Source: Prevotella sp. (GTDB taxonomy: Bacteria; Bacteroidota; Bacteroidia; Bacteroidales; Bacteroidaceae). From it: a DNA stretch of 64,000 bases. The notes beneath the pieces are model-generated. The model made no database searches. It had not been told where the DNA came from and saw nothing but the letters and a program-made list of their open reading frames with translations. Positions 15,944-24,267 of the stretch are shown piece after piece; within the stretch, counting starts at the first letter, position 1; every line of letters begins with the position of its first letter. The translations under genes and the position numbers were made by a program. Location: NCBI GenBank assembly GCA_017430675.1, contig JAFRMM010000112.1, positions 11,251-75,250 on the forward strand, given 5' to 3'.

Positions 15944-16009
15944 TGTTGGTGGGGCATCAACTACCTGCCCTCTGCCCAGGGCTCCAGCGTGCATACCTAC
16001 AGTTCGTAA
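15944..16009 (+). pseudogene. Displaced original 3' end of ccsA, with attR core
   Basis: Twenty-two codons in frame (Cys-Trp-Trp-Gly-Ile-Asn-Tyr-Leu-Pro to a TAA at 16007) match the end of CcsA. The first part contains the attR 24-bp core at 15947-15970. This was the natural C-terminus before insertion and now lacks a start. It differs from the element-encoded tail at three residues (Gly-Ser to Gln-Thr, final Ser to Thr). The fucose-type operon starts 13 bp later, showing the ancestral gene order. Confidence 0.9.
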
Positions 16010-16022
16010 TGTTGTTAGAGTT

Positions 16023-16403
16023 ATGGAGAAAGGTTATAGACAGAAGGAGTTCGGACAGCCCGTGAAGCGCTACTGCCAGACGCTGGATCTGAAGGACGAT
16101 GCAGAACTGATTGCCAAGTATAAGGAGGCCCATGATCGCTACCACTCGTGGCCGGAGATCAGGGCGGGCATCCGTGAGGTGGGGATTCTGGAGATGGAGA
16201 TCTACATCCTGGGCAACAGGCTCTTTATGATCGTGGAGACACCGCTCGACTTTGAGTGGGATGAGGCGATGGCGCGTCTGGCGACCCTGCCCCGTCAGGC
16301 TGAGTGGGAGGCGTACGTGGCGATGTTCCAGCAGTGTGAGCCGGGCAGCACGTCAGACCAGAAGTGGCAGATGATGGAAAGAATGTTTTATCTTTACGAA
16401 TAA
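16023..16403 (+). CDS. L-rhamnose/L-fucose mutarotase-like protein
   Basis: 126 residues of the RhaM/DUF718 mutarotase family, which interconverts the anomers of deoxy-sugars. Marks are KRYCQTLDLKDDAELIAKYKEAHDRYHSWPEI near the start and GILEMEIYILGNRLFMIVET in the middle, with family His and Tyr positions visible. It is the first gene of a sugar operon with dehydrogenase, lactonase-like and FucP genes, so L-fucose is a better guess than rhamnose. It begins 13 bp after the ccsA remnant; before insertion it may have been read through from the resB-ccsA promoter. Confidence 0.85.
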   Translation: MEKGYRQKEFGQPVKRYCQTLDLKDDAELIAKYKEAHDRYHSWPEIRAGIREVGILEMEIYILGNRLFMIVETPLDFEWDEAMARLATLPRQAEWEAYVAMFQQCEPGSTSDQKWQMMERMFYLYE

Positions 16404-16471
16404 TGAAAAGAGTCTGGATGATCCCTGTCATCAGACAGCACCTGTATTGAGAATTACAAAATAGAAGAGTT

Positions 16472-17422
16472 ATGAAATACAACGAGATTGGAAAGACTGG
16501 TATGAAGGTGTCGAACCTCAGTTTCGGTGCCTCGTCATTGGGTGGAGTGTTCCACGGCATCCGTGAGGAAGAGGGCATCCGTGCCGTGCATGTGGCCGTG
16601 GATAACGGCATCAACTTCATCGACGTGTCGCCCTATTATGGTCATCTGAAGGCGGAGACGGTATTGGGTAAGGCCCTCAAGGAGATCCCCCGTGACAGAT
16701 ATTATCTCTCCACGAAGGTGGGACGCTATGGCAAGGACGGTGTGAACACCTGGGACTATAGTGCGAAGCGTGCCACGGAGAGTGTCTATGAGAGTATGGA
16801 ACGCCTGAACGTCGATTATATCGACCTGATCAATGTCCACGATATCGAGTTCCAGGCTGGGATGGAAGGCGGTCTGCAGAAGATCGTTGACGAGACACTG
16901 CCCGCATTGGTCGCACTGCGTGAGAAAGGTGTAGTAGGCCATGTGGGCATCACCGACTTGCAGCCAGAGAACCTGAAGTGGGTCATCGAGCACTGTGACG
17001 AGGGTACGGTGGAGAGCATCCTGAACTTCTGCCATTACTCACTCAACGATACGCTGTTGGCCGATTATCTCGGTTTCTTCGAGCAGCATGGGGTAGGGGT
17101 GATCAATGCCTCGCCGTTCTCCATGGGACTGCTCTCCCAGCGTGGTGCCCCCATCTGGCATCCGGCTGGCAGAGATCTCAGGAACGCCTGTGCCATGGCG
17201 GCTGCCTACTGTCAGGAGAAGGGCTATCCGATAGATAAACTGGCCATCCAGTTCTCGACGAGTATGAATCCGCGTATCGCCACGACACTCTTCAGCAGTG
17301 CCAATCCTGACAATGTGCTGAAGAATATCGAATACGTCAATGAGCCTCTGAATGAGGAACTGGTGGCAGAGGTGCAGACGATTATTGGTGACCAGATGTT
17401 TGTCAGATGGAAGAACTCATGA
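16472..17422 (+). CDS. Aldo/keto reductase, probable L-fucose dehydrogenase
   Basis: 316 residues of the AKR superfamily. The usual catalytic residues are visible: FIDVSPYYG (Asp and Tyr), STKVGRYG (Lys) and INVHDIEF (His), on a TIM-barrel scaffold. Related enzymes oxidise L-galactose or L-fucose with NAD(P). Its place between a mutarotase and an amidohydrolase supports the first step of non-phosphorylative L-fucose breakdown, sugar to lactone. The stop overlaps the next start in ATGA. Confidence 0.82.
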   Translation: MKYNEIGKTGMKVSNLSFGASSLGGVFHGIREEEGIRAVHVAVDNGINFIDVSPYYGHLKAETVLGKALKEIPRDRYYLSTKVGRYGKDGVNTWDYSAKRATESVYESMERLNVDYIDLINVHDIEFQAGMEGGLQKIVDETLPALVALREKGVVGHVGITDLQPENLKWVIEHCDEGTVESILNFCHYSLNDTLLADYLGFFEQHGVGVINASPFSMGLLSQRGAPIWHPAGRDLRNACAMAAAYCQEKGYPIDKLAIQFSTSMNPRIATTLFSSANPDNVLKNIEYVNEPLNEELVAEVQTIIGDQMFVRWKNS

Positions 17423-18345
17423 TTATCGACGCCCACAGTCATCTGTGGCTCCGGCAGGATACCTCGTGGAATGGTAAGGAGATCCGTTCGCTGAAGAACG
17501 GGCGCTCCATCTTCTTGGGCGAGGAGGTGCAGATGATTCCGCCGTTTATCATCGACGGCAGGAATACGGCCGAGGTGTTCCTCTCCAATATGGACTATGC
17601 GCAGGTGTCGGCAGCGGTGGTCGTACAGGAGTTTATCGATGGTCTGCAGAACGATTATCTCGCCGAGGTACAGAGGCAATACCCAGACCGTTTCTTCACC
17701 TGTGGCATGGCCGACTATCTGAAAGACGGTTTCTTTGACCAGGCCAAGTCCCTGATGGATGCAGGCTTCCGTGGCCTCGCCATCCCTGGGCACCGTCTGT
17801 TGGGCCGTTCCCTTACGGGTGGCGAGATGATGCGGATGTTCCATCTGATGGAGGACAACGGTGCGATACTCTCCATCACACTGGCTGACGGCGACCAGCA
17901 GGTGTCGGAGATGGAAGAGGTGATTGTCGAGTGTCCGCGCCTGAAGGTCGCCATTGGACATCTGGGTATGGCCAATCCACCACAGATTCCCTGTTGGGAG
18001 AACGAGAGTTGGCGCCGTCAGATCCTGTTGGCCCGTCATGAGAACGTGATGATAGAGTCGGGTGGTATCACGTGGCTTTACAACTCGGAGTTCTATCCCT
18101 TCCCCTCGGCCATCCGCGCCATCAAGGAGGCTGCGGATCTGGTGGGTATGGAGAGACTGATGTGGGGCAGCGACTATCCACGTACCATCACTGCTATCAC
18201 CTACCGTATGTCGTACGACTTCGTTGTGAAGTCGCATGAACTGACGGATGAGGAGAAACGCCTCTTCTTAGGTGAGAACGCCAAGACGTTCTACGGCTTT
18301 GGTGAATTGCCATATCTGCCATACATCAAAAACATGAGCGAATAG
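17419..18345 (+). CDS. Amidohydrolase-family protein, probable L-fuconolactonase
   Basis: 308 residues starting MIIDAHSHLW, with the family metal-binding HxH as HSH. Further motifs are VAIGHLGMA (His) and LMWGSDYPR (terminal Asp), typical of amidohydrolase_2 lactonases of the COG2159/COG3618 type. I start at 17419, giving an ATGA overlap; an upstream in-frame ATG at 17407 lies inside the previous gene. In context it would open the fucono-lactone to fuconate. Confidence 0.78.
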   Translation: MIIDAHSHLWLRQDTSWNGKEIRSLKNGRSIFLGEEVQMIPPFIIDGRNTAEVFLSNMDYAQVSAAVVVQEFIDGLQNDYLAEVQRQYPDRFFTCGMADYLKDGFFDQAKSLMDAGFRGLAIPGHRLLGRSLTGGEMMRMFHLMEDNGAILSITLADGDQQVSEMEEVIVECPRLKVAIGHLGMANPPQIPCWENESWRRQILLARHENVMIESGGITWLYNSEFYPFPSAIRAIKEAADLVGMERLMWGSDYPRTITAITYRMSYDFVVKSHELTDEEKRLFLGENAKTFYGFGELPYLPYIKNMSE

Positions 18346-18390
18346 TCAAATAGTAAATAGTCAAATAGTAAATAGTCAAATAGTCAAATA
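18342..18390 (+). repeat. Tandem repeat before the alcohol dehydrogenase gene
   Basis: Units of ATAGTCAAATAGTAA repeat at 15-bp spacing twice, then degrade to ATAGTCAAAT copies. It runs from the amidohydrolase stop to 6 bp before the next ATG, covering the ribosome binding region. Copy-number change by slippage could alter translation of the next gene. Confidence 0.8.
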
Positions 18391-18395
18391 AAACA

Positions 18396-19418
18396 ATGAA
18401 AGCAATACAGATTTCTGGTGAGCGCCAGATGAACGTTGTGAATGTGGAGGAACAGGAACTGCACGTTGGCGAGGTGCTCCTGCGCCTGGAATATGTCGGC
18501 TTCTGCGGCAGCGACCTCAACACTTGGTTGGGCAAGAACCCGATGGTGAAGATGCCCGTCATCCCTGGTCATGAGGTGGGTGCCGTGATTGAGCAGGTAG
18601 GTGCCGGCGTGCCTGAGATGCTGAAGCCTGGTATGGTGGTAACGTGTAATCCCTATACCAACTGTGGCAAGTGCGCCTCGTGCCGTAACCTGCGGGTGAA
18701 TGCCTGTGAGCATAACGAGACATTGGGCGTGCAGCGCAATGGTGCCATGCGCGAGCGGATCGTCCTGCCGTGGGAGAAGGTCATACCCGCAGAAGGTCTT
18801 GATCCCCGTACCTGTGCCCTGATAGAACCGATGAGCGTAGGCTTCCATGCCGTGAACCGTGCACAAGTGACGGATATCGACGTGGTGGTGGTCATCGGCT
18901 GTGGTATGGTGGGTATGGGAGCCATCGTGCGCTCTGCCCTGCGTGGTGCCACGGTGGTTGCTGCTGATATTGATGACGAGAAGTTGGCCCTGGCTCGTGA
19001 AATGGGTGCCGCCTATGCCATCAATACCATCAAGGATGATATGCATGCCCGTCTGCAGGAGATCACCTCGGGCTTTGGTCCTGACGTGATCATCGAGGCC
19101 GTGGGCAGTCCTGTGACCTATCAGATGGCCGTCAACGAGGTGGCCTTCACGGGGCGTGTGGTCTGCATCGGCTATGCCAAGACGGATGTGTCGTTCCAGA
19201 CGAAACTCTTCGTGCAGAAGGAACTCGACATCCGTGGTTCACGCAACGCCCAGCCCTCTGACTTCCGTGCCGTCATCCATTATTTGCAGGGTGGTACGTG
19301 TCCTGTGGATCGTCTCATCTCCAATGAGGTTACTCCAGAGGGGGCTCCCGAGGCTATGTTGAAGTGGTCTGAGACTCCAGGAAAAGTGTTCCGTATTCTC
19401 GTTAAATTTGGTGATTGA
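18396..19418 (+). CDS. Zinc-dependent alcohol dehydrogenase
   Basis: 340 residues of the medium-chain dehydrogenase family. The catalytic-zinc Cys is in GFCGSDLNTW with GHEVGAVIEQ; the structural-zinc set is visible as CNPYTNCGKCASCRNLRVNAC; the Rossmann motif is VIGCGMVGMGA. It resembles L-idonate/L-threonine-type dehydrogenases. In the operon it could oxidise a hydroxy-acid intermediate of fuconate breakdown; the exact substrate is inferred. Confidence 0.82.
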   Translation: MKAIQISGERQMNVVNVEEQELHVGEVLLRLEYVGFCGSDLNTWLGKNPMVKMPVIPGHEVGAVIEQVGAGVPEMLKPGMVVTCNPYTNCGKCASCRNLRVNACEHNETLGVQRNGAMRERIVLPWEKVIPAEGLDPRTCALIEPMSVGFHAVNRAQVTDIDVVVVIGCGMVGMGAIVRSALRGATVVAADIDDEKLALAREMGAAYAINTIKDDMHARLQEITSGFGPDVIIEAVGSPVTYQMAVNEVAFTGRVVCIGYAKTDVSFQTKLFVQKELDIRGSRNAQPSDFRAVIHYLQGGTCPVDRLISNEVTPEGAPEAMLKWSETPGKVFRILVKFGD

Positions 19419-19420
19419 CT

Positions 19421-20740
19421 ATGACTATGGACAAGCAACAATCTCTGATAACTAAGGACGGAGTGAGTTTTCTGCTCCCATTCGTCCTCGTGACGCTGTG
19501 TTTCGCGCTGTGGGGCTTTGCCAATGATATCACCAATCCGATGGTGAAGGCCTTCTCGAAGATCTTCCGTATGAACGTGACGGATGGTACACTCGTACAG
19601 GTGGCCTTCTACGGTGGCTATTTCTGTATGGCGTTCCCAGCCGCCATCTTCATCCGCAAATACTCGTATAAGGCGGGTGTGCTGATGGGACTCGGACTCT
19701 ATGCCGTGGGTGCCCTGCTGTTCTTCCCTGCAAAGGCCATCGGCATCTATGGCTGTTTCCTGATTGCCTATTTCATCATGACCTGCGGACTCTCGTTCTT
19801 GGAGACGAGTTGTAATCCCTATATCCTCACCATGGGCCCCGAGGAGACGGCTACCCGTCGCTTGAATATGGCGCAGTGCTTTAACCCCTGCGGTTCGATT
19901 ATCGGCATGTTTGTGGCTATGAACTATATTCAGGCCAAACTCAATCCGTTGAGCAGTGATGAGCGCGCCTTGCTCGACGATACGGAGTTCGAGGCCCTGA
20001 AGAATGCAGACCTGAATGTGTTGATATCGCCTTACCTCATCATCGGCGTGATTATCGCCGTTATCTTCTTCTTAATCCTTTTCACGAAGATGCCGAAGAG
20101 CGGCGACCAGAACCACGATGTGCATCCTTTCGCATCCGTCCGTCGTATCGTCAGACTGAAGTACTATCGCGAAGGGGTCATCGCCCAGTTCTTCTATGTG
20201 GGTGCACAGATCATGTGCTGGACGTTCATTATCCAATACGGTACGCGTGTGTTCATGGCGGAGGGGATGGATGAGCAGAGTGCCGAAGTGCTCTCGCAGC
20301 GATTCAATATCTATGCGATGCTGTTCTTCATCTGTTCAAGGTTCATTGCCACCTATCTGATGAAATACTTGAAGCCAGCCCGTCTGCTGATGATCTTCGG
20401 CATTCTGGCGATGGTCTTTACGGTGGGTGTCATCCTGTTCCAGAATCGTCTGGGTGTCTATTGTCTGGTGTGTGTCAGTGGTTGTATGTCACTGATGTTC
20501 CCCACCATCTATGGCATTGCGCTCGATGGTTTAGGTGATGATGCGAAGTTTGGTGCCGCTGGTCTGATTATGGCGATCCTCGGAGGCTCTGTATTGCCCC
20601 CGTTCCAGGCACTGATGATCGATATGGGTAAGATTGGTGACATGCCAGCCACCAACGTCTCGTTCGTGCTACCCTGGATCTGTTTCCTGGTAGTCACCAT
20701 TTATGGCTATCGCATTCTGAAACGACCAGTCTTGGAATAG
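19421..20740 (+). CDS. fucP: L-fucose permease (MFS)
   Basis: 439 residues with 12 hydrophobic segments, FucP type: FVLVTLCFALWGFANDITNPMV near the N-terminus, GLSFLETSCNPYI, and NMAQCFNPCGSIIGMF. It is a proton symporter that imports L-fucose (and sometimes L-galactose) across the inner membrane. I start at 19421, 3 bp after the dehydrogenase stop. The stop TAG (20738-20740) directly abuts the stop of folA on the other strand. Confidence 0.9.
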   Translation: MTMDKQQSLITKDGVSFLLPFVLVTLCFALWGFANDITNPMVKAFSKIFRMNVTDGTLVQVAFYGGYFCMAFPAAIFIRKYSYKAGVLMGLGLYAVGALLFFPAKAIGIYGCFLIAYFIMTCGLSFLETSCNPYILTMGPEETATRRLNMAQCFNPCGSIIGMFVAMNYIQAKLNPLSSDERALLDDTEFEALKNADLNVLISPYLIIGVIIAVIFFLILFTKMPKSGDQNHDVHPFASVRRIVRLKYYREGVIAQFFYVGAQIMCWTFIIQYGTRVFMAEGMDEQSAEVLSQRFNIYAMLFFICSRFIATYLMKYLKPARLLMIFGILAMVFTVGVILFQNRLGVYCLVCVSGCMSLMFPTIYGIALDGLGDDAKFGAAGLIMAILGGSVLPPFQALMIDMGKIGDMPATNVSFVLPWICFLVVTIYGYRILKRPVLE

Positions 20741-21223
20741 TCAGCCTCTGACGTAATCCACGAAAGAGTAGGGGAAGTCGTGACGCTCATCTACAGGATG
20801 ATCCTCACGGCTTTCTTCTTGCCAGCCTTTGTCGTAGGATGGGAAGAAGGTATCTGCCTCTGCTGGTGTGTCGTCGATTTCCGTGAGACAGAGACGGTCT
20901 GCAAGGGGTAGGGCTTGCTTATAGACTGAGGCTCCACCGATGATGTAGATATCCTCGTCTGAGGTGCAGTGCTTTAAGGCTTCCTCAAGCGAGGGATAGA
21001 CATCACAGCCGTCAAAGGCTTTTGCGCTGCGGCTCAACACGATGTTACGACGATTGGGCAGAGCACCCTTCGGCAGTGAGAGGAAGGTGTTGCGCCCCAT
21101 GATAATCGTATGCCCCGTGGTCAGCGCCTTGAAACGCTTCATGTCGTTGGGCAACCAGTATATCAGTTTGTTCTTATATCCGATGGCCCTGTTCCTGGCC
21201 ACCGCTGCTATAATACTAATCAT
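20741..21223 (-). CDS. folA: Dihydrofolate reductase
   Basis: 160 residues. The DHFR signature is seen as [27 protein letters not shown] with the active-site acid in NDM, then [13 protein letters not shown] and [26 protein letters not shown]. It reduces dihydrofolate produced by ThyA, which precedes it with an ATGA overlap. The two-gene pair is common in bacteria. Confidence 0.93.
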   Translation of the reverse strand: MISIIAAVARNRAIGYKNKLIYWLPNDMKRFKALTTGHTIIMGRNTFLSLPKGALPNRRNIVLSRSAKAFDGCDVYPSLEEALKHCTSDEDIYIIGGASVYKQALPLADRLCLTEIDDTPAEADTFFPSYDKGWQEESREDHPVDERHDFPYSFVDYVRG

Positions 21224-22014
21224 ACGCTCACTTCTGCTTTAATATGTGGATGGGGATCGTAGCCTACGAGTTCGAAGTCCTCGTATTGGAAGTCGAAGAG
21301 GCTCTTCACGTCAGGGTTGATCTTCATCGTGGGCAGGGGACGGGGTTCACGCGTCAACTGGAGTTTCGCCTGTTCGATGTGGTTCAGGTAGAGGTGGGTA
21401 TCACCCGTGGTGTGGATGAAGTCGCCTGGTTTATAGCCCGTCACCTGTGCCATCATCTGCAGCAGCAGGGCGTAAGAGGCAATGTTGAATGGTACGCCGA
21501 GGAAGGTGTCAGCACTGCGCTGGTAGAGTTGGAGCGACAGACGGTCACCAGCCACGTAGAACTGGAAAATCGTATGACAGGGGGGCAGGGCCATCTCATT
21601 CACCTCTGCCACGTTCCAGGCAGAGACGATCATACGACGGGAGTTCGGATTGTTCTTCAACTGATCCAGCACGTATTGTATCTGGTCTATCGCTCCTCCT
21701 TTATAGTCAGGCCATGAGCGCCATTGGTGACCATAGACGGGACCTAACTCACCATTCTCATCAGCCCACTCATTCCAGATCCTGACACCGTGCTCCTGCA
21801 GGTATTTCACGTTGGTGTCACCCTTCAGGAACCATAGCAGTTCGTAGATGATACTCTTCAGATGGAGTTTCTTGGTGGTCAGCAGGGGGAACCCGTCGTC
21901 GAGATTATAACGGCTCTGAGTACCAAAGATGCTGATGGTACCAGTTCCTGTACGGTCGCTTTTCTCAGTACCTTCCGTGAGGATGCGGTTGAGGATGTCT
22001 AAATACTGTTTCAT
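21220..22014 (-). CDS. thyA: Thymidylate synthase
   Basis: 264 residues of the ThyA family, which makes dTMP from dUMP using methylene-tetrahydrofolate. Marks are [39 protein letters not shown], the catalytic Cys in [12 protein letters not shown], and [26 protein letters not shown]. The start at 22014 ([12 protein letters not shown]) is chosen over an in-frame ATG 18 codons upstream because it fits the family and overlaps the previous stop as ATGA. Confidence 0.96.
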   Translation of the reverse strand: MKQYLDILNRILTEGTEKSDRTGTGTISIFGTQSRYNLDDGFPLLTTKKLHLKSIIYELLWFLKGDTNVKYLQEHGVRIWNEWADENGELGPVYGHQWRSWPDYKGGAIDQIQYVLDQLKNNPNSRRMIVSAWNVAEVNEMALPPCHTIFQFYVAGDRLSLQLYQRSADTFLGVPFNIASYALLLQMMAQVTGYKPGDFIHTTGDTHLYLNHIEQAKLQLTREPRPLPTMKINPDVKSLFDFQYEDFELVGYDPHPHIKAEVSV

Positions 22015-23231
22015 ATATCTAATATTTTGATTTCTTCTGTGGGTAGATGGGTGGTCTTGATGCGCCAAGGCTTAGGATAGAGGTTGTTGGCGCGGTTGCC
22101 GATGTTCTTGACAGGACCGAGAGTGAAACCTTTATAAGTAACGGTCACCAGTCCCTTAGGCGTATTGGCTGGCAGGATGAGTGCTTCGCCACGGAGATAT
22201 TTTAAGGCATCGGCATAGTTCAACTCTACCTGTGGATAATCCCCTTCTGGTAAGTCTGTCGTGAGTATCTTCGATCCCTTCAAGTGCACAACGGGGCCTG
22301 ACCCCATTGTGCACTTTTTCCTTAAAATGGCCATGAAGAGACCTTCGCCATGGGTGAAGCCGGGGATGAAACGATAGACAGGGGCGTCGAAGCCCTCGAG
22401 CAGCGAGCCTGTGATATTCCAAGAGGGCTCTGTGGGGATGGAGAGAATCTCAGCATCGTAGTTCTCCATAATCCAGCGCACGTTCTCTTCGTTCTCTTTC
22501 GTATTATAGGTACACGTACTATAGATGAGGATTCCCCCGGGGTTCAGACACTCCCAGGCATCAGCGACAATCTCCCGTTGCAGGCGCCAGCATTTCTCCA
22601 CGTTCTGCAGACTCCACTCATTGATGGCGTTGGGGTCCTTGCGGAACATCCCCTCGCCAGAGCAGGGCACGTCGCAGAGGATCACGTCAAACTTCGCCTT
22701 TGCCTTGCGGAAGTCACGGGGGTAGTTGTTGGTGACGGTGCAGTCAGGCCAACCCCATTTCGTGATGTTCTCCAACAGGATCTGTGCCCTCGTGGCTATC
22801 GGCTCATTACTCGTGAGCGTGCTTCCCTCAGGTAATACTGTACGGGCTGCTGTTGATTTTCCCCCAGGTGCCGCACAGAGGTCGAGCATGGTCACGGGCT
22901 CTTTGACCAACTGGCGCAAGACGTGGGTGATAAACATCGACGATGCCTCCTGCACATAGTAGCAGCCAGCATGGAAGAGGGGATCGAAGGTGAACTGAGG
23001 ACGGCCTGAGAGATAGAAGCCTTCAGGACACCAGGGTACCTGCTGCACAGAGGGGACAGTCCCTGTGTACTCCGCTTCGCTCCGCACACGAGGGACAATC
23101 CCCCTGTGCAGCGGATTCAGGCGGATGCTCGTGGGGGCCTCCTCGTTGAATGCCTCCAAAAAGCAGTGAAAGCGCTCTTCGCCCATCACCAGCCTTGTCT
23201 CCTGGATAAAATCCTCAGGTAAATGCACCAT
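22011..23231 (-). CDS. RsmF-like rRNA m5C methyltransferase with in-frame repeat insertions
   Basis: 406 residues of the NOL1/NOP2/Sun family, which adds a methyl group to C5 of cytosines in rRNA. SAM-binding and catalytic marks are [26 protein letters not shown] (catalytic Cys region) and [13 protein letters not shown]. The protein contains two stretches that do not fit the family and coincide with DNA palindromes: [19 protein letters not shown] before VPWCPEGF, and a [12 protein letters not shown] segment after the catalytic domain. It heads the rsmF-thyA-folA operon, each pair overlapping in ATGA. Confidence 0.85.
   Translation of the reverse strand: MVHLPEDFIQETRLVMGEERFHCFLEAFNEEAPTSIRLNPLHRGIVPRVRSEAEYTGTVPSVQQVPWCPEGFYLSGRPQFTFDPLFHAGCYYVQEASSMFITHVLRQLVKEPVTMLDLCAAPGGKSTAARTVLPEGSTLTSNEPIATRAQILLENITKWGWPDCTVTNNYPRDFRKAKAKFDVILCDVPCSGEGMFRKDPNAINEWSLQNVEKCWRLQREIVADAWECLNPGGILIYSTCTYNTKENEENVRWIMENYDAEILSIPTEPSWNITGSLLEGFDAPVYRFIPGFTHGEGLFMAILRKKCTMGSGPVVHLKGSKILTTDLPEGDYPQVELNYADALKYLRGEALILPANTPKGLVTVTYKGFTLGPVKNIGNRANNLYPKPWRIKTTHLPTEEIKILDI
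22282..22316 (-). repeat. Palindromic insertion 1 inside the rsmF-like gene
   Basis: AAGTGCACAA, C, GGGG, 5-nt loop, CCCC, A, TTGTGCACTT: a 14-bp stem with one mismatch in 35 bp. It encodes a [10 protein letters not shown] segment in frame. Confidence 0.8.
23042..23112 (-). repeat. Palindromic insertion 2 inside the rsmF-like gene
   Basis: GCTGCACAG at 23042 pairs with CTGTGCAGC at 23104; inner arms share GGGG, GTCCCT and GTGT with small mismatches. About 26 bp per arm over 71 bp. The gene reads straight through it. Confidence 0.75.
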
Positions 23232-23248
23232 TTTGATGATTTTGACCG

Positions 23249-23256
23249 CAAAATTA
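23249..23256 (-). promoter_or_regulatory. TAnnTTTG promoter of rsmF-thyA-folA
   Basis: TAATTTTG on the minus strand, 17 bp before the start, divergent from the next promoter. Confidence 0.5.
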
Positions 23257-23278
23257 AAAAAAAAACAGGAAAAATCAC

Positions 23279-23286
23279 TATCTTTG
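23279..23286 (+). promoter_or_regulatory. TAnnTTTG promoter of the DUF6249-sigma operon
   Basis: TATCTTTG, 80 bp before the ATG at 23367. Confidence 0.6.
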
Positions 23287-23366
23287 CAACTAATTTATGA
23301 TTTGTTTCGTCAAACAGACAAAGAAAACAAATCCGAAAGGAATAAAAAGTAAAAGGAGAAAAAGAT

Positions 23367-24083
23367 ATGAAACAGTTTTTAATTGCAATCGCCATGGTGC
23401 TCACGCTCAGCATGAATGCCGACGCTGCAGCACAGAAGCATCGCCACACGCCCCGTACGGAGCAGGTGGATTCTACCAAGAATACAAAGGATGCTATTGA
23501 AGCCTTTTCTGACACAACGGCTGTTGATGCGAACGACAGCGTCAACAAAGCCAGAGTTACGAGAACAGTAACCATCTCTACCAGTGGTGTTGACGACCCA
23601 GATGGATTCATCAACGAGGTGTTTGGAAATGTGAGTGACGGGCAGGTGTTCGGTGTTATCGCACTGGTCCTGGGAATCCTCTTCATCCTCTTCGTCCTCT
23701 TCCCGATTATTGTCATCGTTATGGTTGTCTATTTCATCAACAGGAACCGCAGACAGCGTTACAAACTCGCCCAGATGGCTATGGAGAAAGGCCAGCCGAT
23801 ACCCGACCATATCTTCAAGGAGGAAGCCAGGGAGAACAGTGACGACTATCAGAGTGGTATGCGACAGATGTTCACAGGCATGGGTCTGGCCATCTTCCTC
23901 GGTATCATCATCGGCAAGGTAGGCTTCGGCATAGGCGCCCTCGTATTCTTCATCGGCCTCGGCAAGTGGTTTATCGCCCGTCAGGCAGGTATCCCAGGCA
24001 ATGACTCTCAGTTCAACAATTCAAGCAATTTCAACAACCCTTCAAACACTCAGAACTATGACAAAGAAACTGATGCGCTCTAA
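23367..24083 (+). CDS. DUF6249-like membrane protein
   Basis: 238 residues: signal peptide (MKQFLIAIAMVLTLSMNADA), a low-complexity Thr/Asp linker, two to three membrane segments (about 95-125 and 165-200), a basic cytoplasmic stretch (FINRNRRQRYKLAQMAMEKGQPIPDHIF) and an Asn-rich tail. This matches small Bacteroidetes proteins of the DUF6249 type that accompany PspC and ECF sigma genes. Probable role in envelope-stress sensing, by context. The next gene starts inside its 3' end (26-bp overlap). Confidence 0.75.
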   Translation: MKQFLIAIAMVLTLSMNADAAAQKHRHTPRTEQVDSTKNTKDAIEAFSDTTAVDANDSVNKARVTRTVTISTSGVDDPDGFINEVFGNVSDGQVFGVIALVLGILFILFVLFPIIVIVMVVYFINRNRRQRYKLAQMAMEKGQPIPDHIFKEEARENSDDYQSGMRQMFTGMGLAIFLGIIIGKVGFGIGALVFFIGLGKWFIARQAGIPGNDSQFNNSSNFNNPSNTQNYDKETDAL

Positions 24084-24255
24084 TGACAGAGTATGGGCAG
24101 GGGTCTGTGGCGGCATCGCCGAGTACTTGGACTTTGACCCCGTGATGGTACGAGTGGCATACGCATTCCTCACGCTGTTCACCTGTTTCAGCGGACTGAT
24201 CTTCTACATCGTGCTGTGGATCTGTATGCCGGAAAAGAATCTCTTGGAAAAGTAA
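24058..24255 (+). CDS. PspC-domain protein
   Basis: 65 residues, nearly all PspC domain: LMRSNDRVWAGVCGGIAEYLDFDPVMVRVAYAFLTLFTCFSGLIFYIVLWICMPEK (residues about 4-60), with one or two membrane helices. PspC proteins sit in the inner membrane and respond to envelope stress. I start at the ATG of 24058, which overlaps the preceding gene; codons further upstream do not look like PspC. Confidence 0.85.
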   Translation: MTKKLMRSNDRVWAGVCGGIAEYLDFDPVMVRVAYAFLTLFTCFSGLIFYIVLWICMPEKNLLEK

Positions 24256-24267
24256 AAAAGTAAAGAG

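Larger units (their letters stand above)
3234..15970. mobile_element. Integrative element of about 12.7 kb in the 3' end of ccsA
   Basis: The ends are defined by a perfect 24-bp direct repeat inside ccsA (3234-3257 and 15947-15970), by an integrase gene just inside the left end, and by a 22-bp direct repeat of integrase arm-type sites inside each end. Contents in order: integrase, unknown protein, excisionase-like HTH, RepA-type ATPase, primase-like protein, two small proteins, serine recombinase, structured leader, exported cargo, two orphan proteins, toxin-antitoxin. Its base composition is clearly more AT-rich than the flanks. No relaxase, type IV secretion gene or capsid/terminase set is seen, so it is best called an integrative and probably mobilizable or satellite element. 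How it moves between cells is unknown. Confidence 0.9.

Noticed and set aside
3234..15970. Complete prophage
   Set aside because: No terminase, portal, capsid or tail genes; only one weak virion-like protein.
20736..20745. Frameshift or fusion at the fucP-folA junction
   Set aside because: The two genes are simply convergent with abutting stop codons; both proteins have normal ends.
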